This document shows positions 33,483 through 47,422 of a stretch of DNA of 64,000 nt, one piece after another. Each line of letters starts with the position of its first letter. Position 1 is the first letter of the stretch. The position numbers and the translations under genes are program-made. A model generated the notes under the pieces. That model did no database searches. It saw only the letters and a list, made by a program, of their open reading frames with translations, and was not told the DNA's origin. Source of the DNA: Blastomyces gilchristii SLH14081 (lineage: Eukaryota > Ascomycota > Eurotiomycetes > Onygenales > Ajellomycetaceae); assembly GCF_000003855.2 (NCBI RefSeq), contig NW_003101681.1, forward strand, positions 6,189,900 through 6,253,899, given 5' to 3'.

Positions 33483-36400
33483 TAATCAATTTCCATCTCT
33501 TCATATTCAGATACTTCTGAGTTGAGCCATTTTCTTGTAGCTGCTTGAGTTTCTGATAGAAAGTCTATTAAGTATTTAAGTCCTGTCTCAGTTGAGAATA
33601 AGAACCTCATATTTAATTGATTTAAATCATACTTCTTCTTTAATCTGACTCTGAGACTATTGTATGATGCACAATGTATTACAATATACTCAGAATTCTC
33701 ATTTGTATTGCAGAATGAGCACTCTGTTGAATCAAATCTATCATCAAATCTTTGTATATAGGATTTGAAATAACCATGTTCTAGTTTTAACTGAATTATG
33801 AATGAGAATATTTTCTTTTTGCATTTAATTGAACAAGATTTCCACTTTGATTTTGTCTCAAATCTTGAATAATGTATGCTCTTCTTTTGTTTCTGCCAGC
33901 TTTAATTTCACTTGTTTAAACAAGATTCTTTTATCTTTCTCTTTATGAAAGATCAGGACACTGTTTTTTGAATAGATCTGCTTAATTCTGAACTCTTTTT
34001 TGCAGCTAAATCAGCCAATTCATTATCATGAATATTCATATGAGCAGGAACTCAATGCAGATGAATTATCAGTTTAGATGTTCTTCTCTTTTGAATTTTC
34101 AAAACAGAGTTTAAAATCAGATCAAGATTCATTTAATCATTATAAATCTGACTATTTCTAAGTCTTTTTAAAGCAGCTTGACTATCAGAGAATATTCATG
34201 CCTCTTTCAAACTATTTCCTCTTTTATGAGATTTTATTTCAATGAGTTTGAAAGCTTTCACTATTACAAATAGTTCAGCATCAAAGACTTCAGATTCACA
34301 GCCTAAATTTCAGAAATCTGAGATAAAATTAATATTATCTTCAGTATAAGCAATGCCTGCATCTAATCTATTCAAATTCTCATTTTTTGAGTCATCTGAG
34401 TAAATCAGAATAGAGTCTTTTATATTGATTATAGAGATCTTCTTCAAATGCTGTTCATATTCTCTCTCTTTAGATAGTTCACTTATTTATAAGTCTATGA
34501 GAGATTCCAGCTTTTCTCTTCAGAGAGATATCTTCTCATGATCAATTTTCTCAATATTTAATGAAGAAAATTGATTCTTAATAAGTGAACATAGTCTATA
34601 CAGTTGAGAGAGCAATTTCTTTAAAGCATTATTCTCATTTCAATCAAGAAATCTATTTCAATCCAGTTCATTTCCTGAGTTAACTGATAGAAATGAAGAA
34701 GAGACTCTTTCTCTGATTATATGATTTAAGCTCATCTTTATGACTCTCAGAGTGTAGTTCATACAGGCCTTTTCAAATTGAATAGCAGGAGATGAAATTG
34801 AGGCTTCAATTTTCATTGCTTTAATAGAAGATGATTTGAATGCTTCCAGAATTCTTCTCAAAGCTCTGTTTTATAGACTTTGAAACAGTTCAGTGAAGTT
34901 ATCTTGATTGTTTTATCAAACTTAAACTTCATAATCAGCTACTGAGATAATACAGGCTATATATAACTGTCTCATAGCCTGAAAAGATAGACCTTTCTCA
35001 GTATTTAATAGTCTGATTATACTATTCAGTAGTCTCTCTGTCTTGATCATTCTTTATTGAATATAATATTTAAAATTCAACTTGAAGTTTAATCATACTT
35101 CTAGTCATTTGACATTCAAACTGGGTTTAATCTCTTTATTCAGAAGAGTTAGACTTAGTTCTTTCTCATTAAATCTGAGAAAAAAGTGAATTAACTCAGT
35201 TTTATTCATATCAAATTGAATTAGATTGATATCTGCTCTAACAAAGATTTTCTTTACTGCTTTCTCAATCACTTCTAAATTCTCTTTGATTGTCTTTGAA
35301 CTGTAGAGTAGACTAATATCATCTACATAACTTGAAGATCTCACTATTTTCATCTCTCTATTCTTGAATAAATATGCAGTGTATATTGCAAATAAAACAG
35401 ATGAGATTGAAGATTCTTGTGATACTTCTATTTTTATCTCAGTTTTATCTTGTTTTCTTTCATCAAAGAATAGTTGTATAATTCTTTTAGATATAAAATA
35501 ATCAACTCATTTTATTAGAGAAAGTGACAGTTTTAACATCTTCAAAGTTTGAATCATCTTAGACTTTGAAACATGATCAAATGCATCTTTTATATCAATA
35601 AAAACTGCAGTTGAGACCAGGTCTTCATACTTTGCTACTTGAATATCATGAATAACTGAGAGAACAGTGTTAATTACAGAACATTGTTTTCTATCTCTCA
35701 TTTATTCATTAAATAGAAGAGAATCACTAATAGAGCTTATAAAAGATAATCTAGTAGCTATTATCTTTTCTAGAACTTTTTCAAACAGTTCAAAAGAGAT
35801 ATTACTCTATATAACTTAGAAACTGAAGCTTTTCTATTAGGTTTTGTAAGAATTACTTCAGTAGCTTCTCTCCAGCATTCAGAATGATAATCATTTCTTA
35901 AGAGATTGAAAAAGAGCTCAAAATATTCATTCTTCAAGTAGAAATATATCTTTTGAATAATTAAATGATTAATTGAATCAGGCCCTGTAGCAGTTTTAAT
36001 TGAACTTGAGAATATTGCTGACTCTAGTTCATCACATGTAAGCTCAGATCATTTCCAGTTATTTTCATCAATATATTCATGAAATGACATATTCTTCTCT
36101 TCTAAATATGATGAGTTTTGAAAGAGAATTCTTATAAAAGCTTGATATTTTTCCTCAAAAGAGTTTGCTGTATACAATTCATTCTGAAATTCATATTCTA
36201 AGGTTGGAAGCTTTGCTACACTTCTTGTTTTAGTATAGTTGAAGACTTTAAAGACTTCTTTTTCTTATGCTTCTTCAAGAAATTTGTTTCAGCAATCTGT
36301 TTTGGCTTTTTTAATATCTGAAAAATATTCATTTTGAATAGTTTTGAACTCTTCATCAGATATTAAGTTATTCTTTCACTCTCTCTTAGCAGTGACTAAT

Positions 36401-37425
36401 TGCTTTCTTTTAGAAGTGATATTCTCATTGCATCAAGATTTGAAATACTCAGAAGACTTTTTCTTTGAAATATTTTCTTCAATACTTATTAGAAGAATAG
36501 ATGTAATCAGCTTTGCTCTATTCTTAAGTATTTCATTTAAGATATCTTGACTTTGATTTCAATAAAGCTCACTCTGTCTTTCAGATTTCAGCTATTTTAC
36601 TCTTTCTTCAACTGCTTTTTAATCAGCTTTTTCAAAGTTATACTGATTAGAGAGAAGAGGATTTTCACTTCTTTATTTTTCACTCAGTTTAATATCAAAT
36701 TGAATAATCTTATAATCTTATTCTGAGGTTTCATTTGAATTAATAAACCAGTTTATAAGTCTTTTTTTAATTAGATTTTGTGATATGAAAGTTAGATCTA
36801 TAATAGATTTCTGTTTCATGTCTTTTCTAAAGAATGTTTGTTAATCAGACTTGTTAACTAAATCTATTGAATACTTAAAAGTTCATTCAACTAGTTTATC
36901 TGCTCTTACTGCTCTTGTGCACTCTGAGTTTCATCAGAGATGATGTGCATTGAAGTCTTCTGTAATTATAGAGTTTTTTAAGAGAGTTATATTCAAAAAT
37001 CCTCTATCAATTGTTCAGGTATTGTTGTTTTCTTTCAATGACTTTTCATTATAGATATTTATAAGTTGAATAGTATCAAACTCATTCTCTTTATCTATAA
37101 TATCACCCACTAGAATATCAGAGTCAGATAGGATATTAAATCTCAAATTAAATTAATATCTTAATCTTTTTCTCTTATAGATCACTACTCTTGATTTTAT
37201 CTCAGATTTTTCAGGAAGAAAGTAGTAATAGCTTGAATGAGAAATGATGTACTTTTACTCAGTATCAAAGTTTGGTTCTTGAAGAAGTACAAAGTTAACT
37301 TTTTATTCAAATGCAATTTGAAGATAAGAATAAATACAATTTGAGTTTCTATTCACATTATTTTGAATAAATGTGATTTTTGAACAGTTTTTAAACTTTT
37401 TTTGTTGTTTTTGTTATATATTCAT
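33483..37425 (-). pseudogene. LINE ORF2: endonuclease, reverse transcriptase, RNase H
   Basis: About 1,310 codons in one frame, interrupted mainly by TGA at Trp-type places. A Met at 37425 precedes the endonuclease (KITFIQNNVNRNS, LLQEPNFDTE, later KSIIDLTFIS; 37390-36750). Reverse transcriptase blocks: EVILTKPNRKASVSKLYRVI near 35860, VFIDIKDAFDHV near 35600 (open run 35701-35507), and RSSSYVDDISLLY near 35340 with YVDD intact. A linker (34861-34658) follows, then RNase H (34450-33520). It would nick the target and copy LINE RNA at the break. The frame ends with a TAA near 33483. Confidence 0.85.
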
Positions 37426-37599
37426 ACTAAGAGAGAGTAGAGATAGAGTAGAATCTAATCTCTATCATCAGATAGTAGATTATAACTATTTTGAAAAGTA
37501 GGAATCTCACCTGCTTGCATTATATCTAGTTTATTATCAGAGTCATTTCTCAATTCTCTAATCTTAACAGAAGTTTGAGGATTCAAATTCTGTTTACAC

Positions 37600-38656
37600 T
37601 TAGCTGAAGAGTTAAAGTTTGAAGATCTAGATAGTTGAGAATTTCTTCTTTTTAAGCTGACAGTTGTAGATTTACTAGCTTAACTTTTCTCTTCAGTTTT
37701 AAATTTATTTTGAGCTTCATCTTTTCTTCAGTTCTTCTGAGTTCTTGGAGTAAATACATATTCTTTTGAGCTAGATGCATGTTTTTCTTTGCAATTGAAG
37801 CACTTACACAGAGTATATTAACATATTTCATCTCTTTTTAAGCATGTTTCACATTTATACTCACTAGTTTTATGATCTCTAGCACAGAATGCACATTTTG
37901 AGTCTCTGAAACAAGAGATTGCAAAGTGTTCATATCTTTGACAGTTTGAACACTGTGTTTGAGCTTTGAGATTCATTCTTGAGTCTTTGTATTCATGAAC
38001 TCTCATTTTCAAATCTGCTACTCTTACTTCAGAGATTCTTGATTGTTCAAGTGTCTTTACATACACTAGAACAGAGGCATTTCTTCTACTCTGTCTGAAC
38101 TCAATTGAATTAAGTTATACAGGCTCTTTTCTCAGTTGAATAGAATTATACTCTTTCAATTTATTTTTGAGAAGTAGCATTTCTTCCTCACAGTCAAAGA
38201 TTTCAACTGAAATATCATGAAGAATGAATTTATCTCACTTTGCATCTCTCTCAGATAGAATTATTATGTTTAACAGAGATTTTACTGCTGACTTTCAGAG
38301 ATTCTCATTCTGAATAAGGAATTCTGCACTGAATTCAGGCATTGTGATCAGAATGATGAAGTTTCTAAAGAAGAATAACTCAATTGAAGCTATAACTGAT
38401 TTTTGAACTTCAATATCAGTTATTAACTGAGAAAAGAACTGCTGATTGATTTCATTTCTAATTCTGAAAATGAGATTTGAGTTTAGCTTATTTCTCTGCA
38501 ATATGTCCTGATTTGAGACTTTGAGAATAAGTCTTCTATTTCTGAAGATTTGAAGATTTTTCTCTTTTTATATTTTTTTCTTCACTCTTCTATCAATAGA
38601 AGTATGAGCAGTATTCTTCTCAGTTTTCTCAGAATTTTGAGCAGATTTTGAGATAG
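37600..38656 (-). pseudogene. LINE ORF1, C-terminal part with zinc knuckles
   Basis: The central part is open at 38501-38295. The knuckle region (38066-37818) shows CSNCQRYEHFAISC and CAFCARDHKTSEYKC, then after a TAA (probably an old CAA) a third stretch CKCFNCKEKHA. LINE ORF1 proteins bind element RNA. The frame continues upstream at 48607 beyond the inserted gypsy-1 C. The end near 37600 is approximate. Confidence 0.78.
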
Positions 38657-38840
38657 TGTGGTTCGGAAGAACGTACGACCGTCGGATAATAACGCGGCCG
38701 CTTCCGAACTACTAGCGTACGCGTACAAGTGTAAAGGGGCCATAGCGGCCGCTAATTAATTTAGTGTACAATATTACAATATATAAGAAGCCGGCGTACG
38801 CCTGTAATTGTACACTGGCTTAAGCAACCTTTGAATCACA
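38657..38840 (+). repeat. 5' LTR of gypsy-1 C
   Basis: The best preserved LTR of the family in the window: CpG kept across nearly all 184 bp. It contains the GTTCGGAAG/CTTCCGAAC inverted repeat and two GCGGCCGC words. Confidence 0.93.
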
Positions 38841-39239
38841 TCTGATAGCATGTCTAAAAACTGGTGAGAAGTGCAGGCTTCTCCAGAGCATGATAATTTC
38901 ATCTACAAAGTGATTTATAGTTATCATGCCAGTGTGGTTCTAGAATGTCTCAAAAGATAGTGTATGAAGAGCAGTAAGCAGAAGAGCATTCAATTAATAC
39001 TGTTTCACTTGTTGAGAGAAAACTTCACACTCAGATGAATACCATGTATGTGAATAGATGAGATGTGAGAAAAGAAATGAGAGTAATGAATCAGATTCAA
39101 AGAAGACTGCTCTTCACTCAAAGAGATAAAAGAAGGAGTAGCTATCACCAGAGTTGTACAATGATAACAAAAATCATATAACAATATAGTGATATAATGA
39201 TAGACATTATACAATTAATGAGAAATCACTGAAATGAAT

Positions 39240-40520
39240 ATCTTCTCTAGCTAATATGAACAACACTCTTCTCTGCTATCTGAACTGAAAGATATGCAGA
39301 ATCTTTCAGAGGGTTTACTTAAAGTAGTAAGAAAAGCAGCTGAAACTGCTGAATCAGAATTGAAGCTCTGTACATGTACAAGAATTCTAAATGAGATCAA
39401 GACCTTGCATACACAGTGGCAGGCTGAGACAGAAGTCAAACAACAATTAGCATTTGCTGCAGATCAGATATTCACTATGAAGAGCTTTGCTGATGCAATC
39501 ACCATCATTAATAAGAATAGAGAAAACCAGATCTTAGACCTGTAGTAAGAGATTGAATGTTTACACAGATAGATAACTATACTGAATCTAGAGGTTTCAT
39601 TACAATTATTCATGATCTCTTCAGAAGTGTACATATCATTGAAGACTGCTGTGCAGAATGAGAATCTGAGTATGAAATACATCAAGTGAAGAGATCTGCT
39701 GAAGCTACTAAGCTTCAATGATGACTGAAAAAATAATGCTGCAATCAGCTGACTAAGTCAGATGCAATCATATTATCAGATTGAATATGAACTCACAGAC
39801 AGACAGTCAACAGAATTTCAATAAGTCTTAAAATCTGTCACATTTCTATACAGAAAAGTGAAGTCATTATAAATAACTGATGAAAAGATGAATCTTACAG
39901 ATCTGAAGTAATATTCATTCTCATAAATATGAAATGAGTTTTTCAAATGAATCTTGCACAACTTTGAGAAAGTGAATATATAAGATAAGTATTATGAATG
40001 CTTCACTGAGTGTAGATAAGTGAGTAATCTTATATTATACTTTACACACTTCAGCTTACACTATCTTGCATTGAATGAAGAGCTTTCAACATCTTTCTGT
40101 TTACAGATCTTCATTCATAATCTTATACCTGAGTTGAGAGTGAAATGGAAATGCTTAACCTCACAGTCAAGTACAGTGAAGAAAATATACAATATTCTCA
40201 TTATATGAGAATAAGTGAGTCAATTGCAACAGAAAATACTGCAATTGAGTATGTCTTAGTGAAGAATGAGTAATCAGACTTCTATAATACAAGCTACACA
40301 TCTGAATGTGATGAATCTAGATCTGAATGCTATCACTAAAGCACTGAATTCTCTGAAAAAGGAATTCTCTGAGTGAAAATCTTGATATTATAAATATTGA
40401 GCTTGCTTCAACTGCAGATATCAAAATCATAGTGTAAAAGATTGTACTCAGTATACACAGTTAAAAGAAGCAAGAGAGTTAAAAAACTAGCAGAATCAGT
40501 GAGCTCAGAGACACTCACTG
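39240..40520 (+). pseudogene. gypsy-1 C gag remnant
   Basis: The longest open run, 39294-39545, shows helical gag sequence (MQNLSEGLLKVVRKAAETAE) with fewer stops than in copies A and B. A second run is at 40020-40208. The zinc-knuckle region lies near 40405. Confidence 0.7.
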
Positions 40521-40709
40521 ATATTCTATAAAAAGTCTTCAAAGTGAAAGAGATGTCTGTGTTAGATGACTCTCTGAATTCTGTGAATACAAAGAAGAAG
40601 CAGACTTCTGAATAAGATATGAGTGAGAATGATGAAGTGAATACTCATCTCAATGCCTTAAGACCTGAAATGTTAATGTATAGAGAACACTTGAATAAGA
40701 ATTAAGAGA

Positions 40710-42560
40710 TAGCTACAAAAGTGTTAGCAGACACAGAAGCTTCTATACAATATATTGATAATTATATAATCTGAAGATTAAAAGAGATCTGCTGAGTGAA
40801 GAATCTCTGATGTATAAGATTATCTGATAACTGATATTTGATATTATCTGTAAGAGTAAGAGTTCTCTTGTACTTCAGAGAATGATCTTGCTATATTTAA
40901 GTGTGAAAGCTGCAGAACATGAAATATGATCTTATTCTCAGACTCAATTGATTTCAAAGGTTTAATCTGCAGATTCAATAATGTACATGTCATATGCAGT
41001 TGACTGATAGGAAGAAAACAGTTCATACAATTCTATCAACTGATATGAGAAGGACATTTCATACCTCTGATATAGAAGAATTAAATCTGCTTATGCATTA
41101 ATAAGTAAAGAGAATGATTTACAAGACCTCATCTGAAAGCATTCTATATGTCATACAGAACCTGGAAGTGAAGAAAACTAAGATAAAAGATATGCAGGAG
41201 AACAAGTGTATGAAGAAGCTTCTGAAGAAGTATAGAAAGATCTTCTGAACAGATCTTTCACTGAAATTATCACTGAAATAAGGATTTGTACATGAGATTA
41301 ATACATGGGACATAAAACCAGTCAATCAGAATGTGTATCCTCTGTCACAAATGCATCTTGAAGAACAGAAGTATCAGATCACAGACCTTCTAGAACATGG
41401 TCTTATACAACTCTTATCAAGTGTGTGAGGCTTTCCAGTTCTATTTATGAAAAAGATGAGTGAGAAGTGACAGATGTGTATTGATTATCAAGCACTTAAC
41501 AAGCTTACAATCAAGAATTAATATTCACTGTCATGAATTCAACAATAGTTGAATATGATTGAAAATGTCTGATATCTATCAAAGATCAATCTTCTCTCAG
41601 AATACTGGCAGATCTGTGTAGATGAACTGTCAGTTCTGTGAATCATGTTTAATATACAATGAGAGAAGTTCAAATTCCTGACAATGTTATTCAGTCTGAT
41701 AAATGCATCTATCATCTTTCAAATGATGATGAATATAATTCTTTATAAACAGAATGAAACCTCATATCTTATATATCTCAATAATATTCTAGTCTTTTCA
41801 AACTTATACAATGAACATCTGAAGCATCTTGATGAAGTGCTTATAACTCTGGCAGAGTATAAGCTCTATGTCAAATCAATCAAGTGTGTGTTTGAAATGA
41901 AAGAGTTGAAGTTTGTAGAACATGTAGTGAGTGATGACTGTATATATCTCATTCTGAAGAAATTGAATATTATAGTGAATTGACTGCAGCTGAGAAATGT
42001 ACATCATATACAATAGTTTCTTGAGTTAATCTCATACTACTGCAGATTTATAAAGGATTTTGCATGAATATCTGCACCACTCTCAGATCTCTTAAGAGAA
42101 ATGAATGCAAATCTGTGAAAGAAGAAGTTTCATTTAATCATCTGAAATGCTGTGTATGAAGAGGCTTTTCTCACACTGAGAGAATGTATAATAATATCTT
42201 CAGTGCTTATTCAATCAGATTATAATAAACCTTTCTACATTGAGACAGATACATCTGAATGAGCTATCAAAGACGCTCTTCTACAGATGAGTAAGAACAG
42301 CAAGCTGCACCTGATGATGTATAATGATAGGAAACTATCAGATGCTGAGCTCAATTACTCAGTGTATGAAAAGAAATTGCTAGTGATCAAGCACACACTG
42401 GTGTTATGAAATAGATATATTAACAACAGATATATGACAATGATGATCACAGATCATGAAAGTCTTATCTATCTATAATTAATAACAAAATCTTTTAAAC
42501 ACTTAGCATGTTGAATCTTGGAGTTTCAAGTGTACAATCTTCATATTAAATACTAAAAGA
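40710..42560 (+). pseudogene. gypsy-1 C protease, reverse transcriptase and RNase H
   Basis: Protease block KVLADTEAS near 40715. Reverse transcriptase from about 41250; open run 41684-41983 with YLIYLNNILVFS, where the YLDD site reads YLNN. RNase H blocks DYNKPFYIETDTSE and TMMITDHESLIYL span 42190-42500. Stops are mainly TGA and TAA. Confidence 0.82.
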
Positions 42561-42669
42561 AATCAGACACTGTGATGCCTGATGCAATCAGTTGCAGACC
42601 TGATTTCAAGAGTAAGAGTTCTGTGAATCAGATACAAGAGACATTCATATTAAACGCACTGAGAGAATG

Positions 42670-44240
42670 CAAGGAATCAGAATGAGTGAATGTCATGATC
42701 TCTCACTTGAAGAATGACAAGGTGTTGAATGATAAGCATCTTATAAAAGTAGTAGAAGAGATGCTTCTGAACTTCAAGCTGAGGAAATTGAAAAATGATA
42801 TTATACTTTACTGTGATCTAGAATATGTGAAAGCTCTCTATCTAGAATCTTTATTTAGATGTGACTTGATGACTCACATACACAAGGAATTCAGCCACTT
42901 AGAAAGTCCTGAACTTATGAGTGTACTCAAATCAAGAGCATACTGATCAAGCATAATCAAGAATATTCAGGCATATACTCATGAGTGCCTGAATTGTCAG
43001 ATTGTAAAGAAATCTAAGAAAGAATTAGAATGTGAGAAAGTGTAATATCAGATAAAGTGTATAATACAATTGTTTAAACAATGAGAGATGAATCTCATAG
43101 ACATATTGTCATGAATATTAAATGGAAATTGATGAATAATCACTGCTATTAATTATGCTACTGACTGGCCAGTTGTGAAAGCAGTTTCAGAGATGATAGA
43201 GAAGATGATGATGAAGTTTCTACATAATGAGATCTATGTCAACTATGAAATGCTGTGTGAGATTCTAACTGATAACAGTGTGAACCTTGTAGAAGAAGCA
43301 GTGAGGCATTTCATGAGCCAGTTACAGACAAGACATTGTAGAATAATATCATATCATTTACAGACAAATGAGAAGATGAAACACTTGAATGAAATCTTGA
43401 GCAACATACTGATGAAATATCTAGTGAGTAAGCCTACAAGATTATGAGATGAATATCTTGATCAGATGCTATTAGTCACACAAATTCAGCAGCATGCAGT
43501 CTTCAAGTGTTCATTATTCTATCTGTTGTATGAATTGCATCCGCGCATTCTGAAGAATGCTTTGAAAAAGATGAGAGAGAAAACAGTGATTACAGATGCA
43601 ACAGTCACAGATGTGAAACCAAGATTGAAAGAGATCAGTCATGCATATGCAAAAGCTAATGAGTTACTTCTGAACTGAGCAATTCAATCAAAAAGAATAT
43701 GAGACTCACTAGTTAAGGAATTAAGTCTCAAGATGAGAATGTGAGTTCTCATATACAATGAGAGTTCTGAGAAGTTCCAATCTAGATGATTTGAGCCATA
43801 TAAAATACTCAAATCACATTCTCTGAGAATGTATGCATTGAAAGAATTAGAGAAATGAGTCTTACACAACTTAATCAATGATTCATAACTTGTGAAAGCA
43901 AAGATGCAAGATGTGAGTGAATTATGATTATTTACAGCACTATCATCAGCATTGAAAAAGAAGAGACTTATAATTGAAAAGTCTTACAAAGTAAGAGAAA
44001 TCATAGATGCTTACAAACTAGATAATCTCACTTATTCTGATCTTTTCATAATTACAAGGAAAGAATGAGAAGTAATAAAGAAATCAGGTAAATACCACAC
44101 TTCAATAAGTGATAAGACTGTAGCTGATTGTACAATAATGTGCTACAGACAGCAGATGCAATGTGGCAAAGAACAGTCTCAAAGCAGCAGACTTGCATAT
44201 GAGTCAGATCACAGAAGAAAAAGAAATTCAGAGTTGAATT
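42670..44240 (+). pseudogene. gypsy-1 C integrase
   Basis: Open runs 42686-42946 (zinc-binding HIHKEFSH), 43175-43447 (core with LTDNSVNLVEEA) and 43466-43678 (FKCSLFYLLYELHPRI). In this copy the third catalytic residue is visible: QTNEKMKHLNEIL keeps Glu near the expected place. The tail has few AVTD repeats. Confidence 0.8.
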
Positions 44241-44724
44241 CAACTGTTTACACCAGTTCAATTGCAGAGATCACAGAGAATGAACTATCTGAAACATCTG
44301 TGAATATGTGAAATCAAGTCATCTCAACCCCTGAAGATGCTCAGAGATCGGGTGAGATTAGTTTTAATGAGCCATTTACTGTAGTGGTCTGAGTGAGTGA
44401 AGAGAGATAGTATAATGTATAAGACAGAATTACAAAAGATGGAAGCTGCTGAACCTAGTCATTAAACACTGTATTATATAGAGGTCATGTAAGAGTAGTG
44501 ACTAGCAGATAAAGAAAAAGCATAAGAAAAGAAAAGAAATAATGAATTGATTATCAACTGTAAGAATCAGCTGTAAAAGACAAATATTATCATACACATC
44601 TCATTCATTTTTATATGTCACATGTTTAATCTATTTTCAACACCACATCACCTGAAAAATGTCAAAAATAAAGGAAATCTCAAAACTCAAGATCTGTAAG
44701 AAATTCAAGAGCTGTAAGCTGCTC

Positions 44725-45377
44725 TTATAACAATACTGCATATATCTTCAATTTCTCTACTGCTCTGCATATGACATTAATGTCATTTATTGCAAGATTG
44801 ACTGGAATGCTAATATAGAAATGTGTACATATATGTGTAGAAAAATTGAAGAAGAGCACAGAATCTGCAGGACCAGGAGCCAGGGCAGAGGGAATGAAGA
44901 TGAAAGAAACAGAAGAAGGAGAAGACACAGAACCAAATGAATGACAGTGAGAGTCACTCAAGACTGAACACTTATAACTTGGTGTGTGCACAACCTTCTC
45001 TGCAGAGAAGGAAGAGAAAGCAATGAAAGAAGCTTAAGAGTGAGAGAGAATAGTCTCTGCAGCATTGTCATCTTTGATTAGAATGATCTCTGATGCCAGA
45101 GCAACTAAGAATCATTATTAGTGTATAAAAATTGAAAAATCAGAGATGAGAACAGTTACTGAATAAACACTCACTGGCCTTAGAGTTGTATGTGTAATTA
45201 CAACACACATGAGACTTCTCAGAAAGAGAGAGAGAGACATGAGAGAATGCAGAAAGCAGAATACAGTGTGTGAACAGCTCATTTCCATGATAACATCTCA
45301 GACAGGGTGTACAAGCCTCACGCCTGCGGGTGTAAAAGAGTATGACATTCATGTTCCTGTTTCTGAAAACATGAATA
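44725..45377 (-). pseudogene. gypsy-1 C antisense frame, C-terminal part with cysteine array
   Basis: Minus-strand blocks 44991-44725 and 45377-45140 match copy A 11049-10633 and 11343-11071. The array at 45304-45152 keeps PCLRC-x9-C, but the N-C position of the second half reads N-Y. The frame is cut at 45378 by the LINE fragment. Confidence 0.55.
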
Positions 45378-45531
45378 GGCCTGTATGAACTATGCTCTGA
45401 GAGTTGTAAAGATGAGCTCAAATCATATAATCAGAGAAAGAGTCTCTTCTTCATTTCCATCAATTAACTCTGGAAATGAACTGGATTGAAATAGATTTCT
45501 TGATTGAAATGAAAATAATTCTTCAAAGAAA

Positions 45532-46670
45532 ATGCCTTCTCAACTGTACAGACTATGCTCTCTGATTAAAAATCAATTTTCTTCTTTAAATGTTGAAAAA
45601 GTGGATCATGAGAAGTTATCACCCTGGAGAGAAAAGCTTGAATCTCTTATAGACTTACAAATAAGTGAACTATCAAAAGAGAAAGAATATGAACAGCATT
45701 TGAAGAGAATTTCTACAATCAATATAAAAGACTCTATTCTGATTTATTCAGATGGCTTAAAAAATGAGAACTTGAATAGATTAGGCGCAGGCATTGCTTA
45801 TACTGAAGATAATATCAATTTTATCTCAGATTTCTGAAATCTAGACTGTGAATGTGAAGTCTTTGATGCTGAACTATTTGCAATAGTGAAAGCTTTCAAA
45901 CTCATTGAAATAAAATCTCATAAAAGAGGAAATTGTTTGAAAGAGGCATGGATATTCTCTGATAGTCAAGCTGCTTTAAAAAGACTTAGAAATAGTCAGA
46001 TTCATAATGATCAAATGAATCTTGAACTGATCTTAAACTCTGTTTTGAAAATTCAAAAGAGAAGAATATCAAAGCTGATAATTCATCTGCACTGGGTTCC
46101 TGCTCATATGAATATTCATGGCAATGAATTGGCTGATTCAGCTGCAAAAAAGGGTGCAGAATTAAGCAGATCTATTCAAAAAATTGTGTCCTGGTCTTTT
46201 ATAAAGAGAAAAATAAAAGAATCTTGTTTAGACAAGTGGAATGAAAGCTGGCAGAAACAAAAGAAGAGTATACATTATTCAAGATTTGAAACAAAATCCA
46301 AGTGGAAATCTTGTTCAATTAAATGTAAAAAGAAAATATTCTCATCTATAATACAGCTGAAACTAGGACATGGCTATTTCAAATCTTATATACAAAGATT
46401 TGATGATAGATTTGACTCAATAGAATGCTCATTCTGCAATACAAATGAGAATCCTGAGTATATTGTAATACACTGTGCATTATACAATAGTCTCAGAGCC
46501 AGATTGAAAGAGAAGTATGATCTAAATCAATTAAATATGAGATTCTTATTCTCAACTGACACAGGAATTAAATACTTAATAGACTTTCTATCAGAAACTC
46601 AAGCAGCTACAAGAAAATGACTAAATTCAGAATTATCTGAATATGAAGAGAAGGAAATCAATCAGATATA
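45532..46670 (+). pseudogene. LINE RNase H domain, nearly intact
   Basis: One frame across 45532-46670 with only two in-frame TGA codons (near 45836 and 46618), both where the frame suggests Trp. RNase H motifs: ILIYSDGLKN (Asp) near 45737, FDAELFAI (Glu) near 45865, IFSDSQAALKRL (Asp) near 45955, and HWVPAHMNIHGNELADSAAK (Asp) near 46090. A C-terminal stretch has CSFCNTNENPEYIVIHC, a Cys/His motif also seen in the other copies and usual at the end of such LINE proteins. The frame ends with TAG at about 46668. The fragment lacks reverse transcriptase. Confidence 0.85.
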
Positions 46671-46980
46671 GTCTGTTAAAACAGCTATACACTCTCTTTT
46701 AATAATTTGTTTTGTTATAGTCTCTCTTTACTTTATCTATTTCTTTATCTTTTCCTTTCAATTTCTTTCTATACTATCTATTTAATGTGTCTATCTTTGA
46801 GACTGTGTTCTTTTTCTCTTTTCCTTTGTCATGATATTGTCAAATGATTTCAAAGTATTAAAAGATGTTAAAACACTGCAATTTGTAAACAGTTTTTGTA
46901 TTCTGAGCTGGAATTTTCTGATTTTGCATATCTGAAATTGATGAATGTATAATAGTTAACTTTACAGACATAGGAAAAAC

Positions 46981-47003
46981 CCTGAGAACTAAAAGTTCTC
47001 AGG
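46981..47003 (+). ncRNA. 3' hairpin of the LINE fragment
   Basis: CCTGAGAAC-TAAAA-GTTCTCAGG, a perfect 9-bp stem. Same place relative to the tail as in the other two copies. Confidence 0.6.
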
Positions 47004-47422
47004 TAGATGTCATAGTCTCTGACTGCATACATCTATAATTAAAGAATAATAATAATAATAATAATGAAAACATGAATATTCTTCGCCTGCATCATGAAGT
47101 TGAATGATAGATATCAGAGAATAGGCTGATACAGATCTATCATTCTAAAGGAATTTGTCAGAGTAAATGTACCTGTAATATTAAATTTGATGATTGTGAA
47201 AAGTTTCTTGATATCTGTGAATGTCATGACTTTATACACAGTAAAACTCATAACAATTTCTTCTAAGAACAGGAAAATCAGTATCAGAAAGAAAAGATGA
47301 AAAGAAAAAGACTTACAATCTTGATACTGTTAAGAAGAGAGATGATTCTCTGAAATGAATAAATGATTTCTTCATCATGAATATTTAAAATGAATGTAAT
47401 AATTGATATCTGTGACTGAGCT

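Larger units (their letters stand above)
45378..47064 (+). mobile_element. 5'-truncated LINE fragment, the least mutated copy
   Basis: Plus-strand LINE 3' end, 1.69 kb, bounded by the 14-bp duplication TGAAAACATGAATA (45364-45377 and 47065-47078). Copy A holds the empty site once, at 11313-11326. It starts within the region after reverse transcriptase and includes RNase H, 3'UTR, hairpin (46981-47003) and AAT tail (47046-47064). It keeps many GG/CC words and TGG codons, so it is young or escaped mutation. Confidence 0.93.

Noticed and set aside
33483..37425. Reassigned genetic code with TGA as Trp
   Set aside because: TGA is very frequent in frame, but the less mutated LINE fragment (45532-46670) uses TGG at homologous Trp sites such as HWVPAH, and TAA and TAG stops also occur. 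Mutation explains it better.
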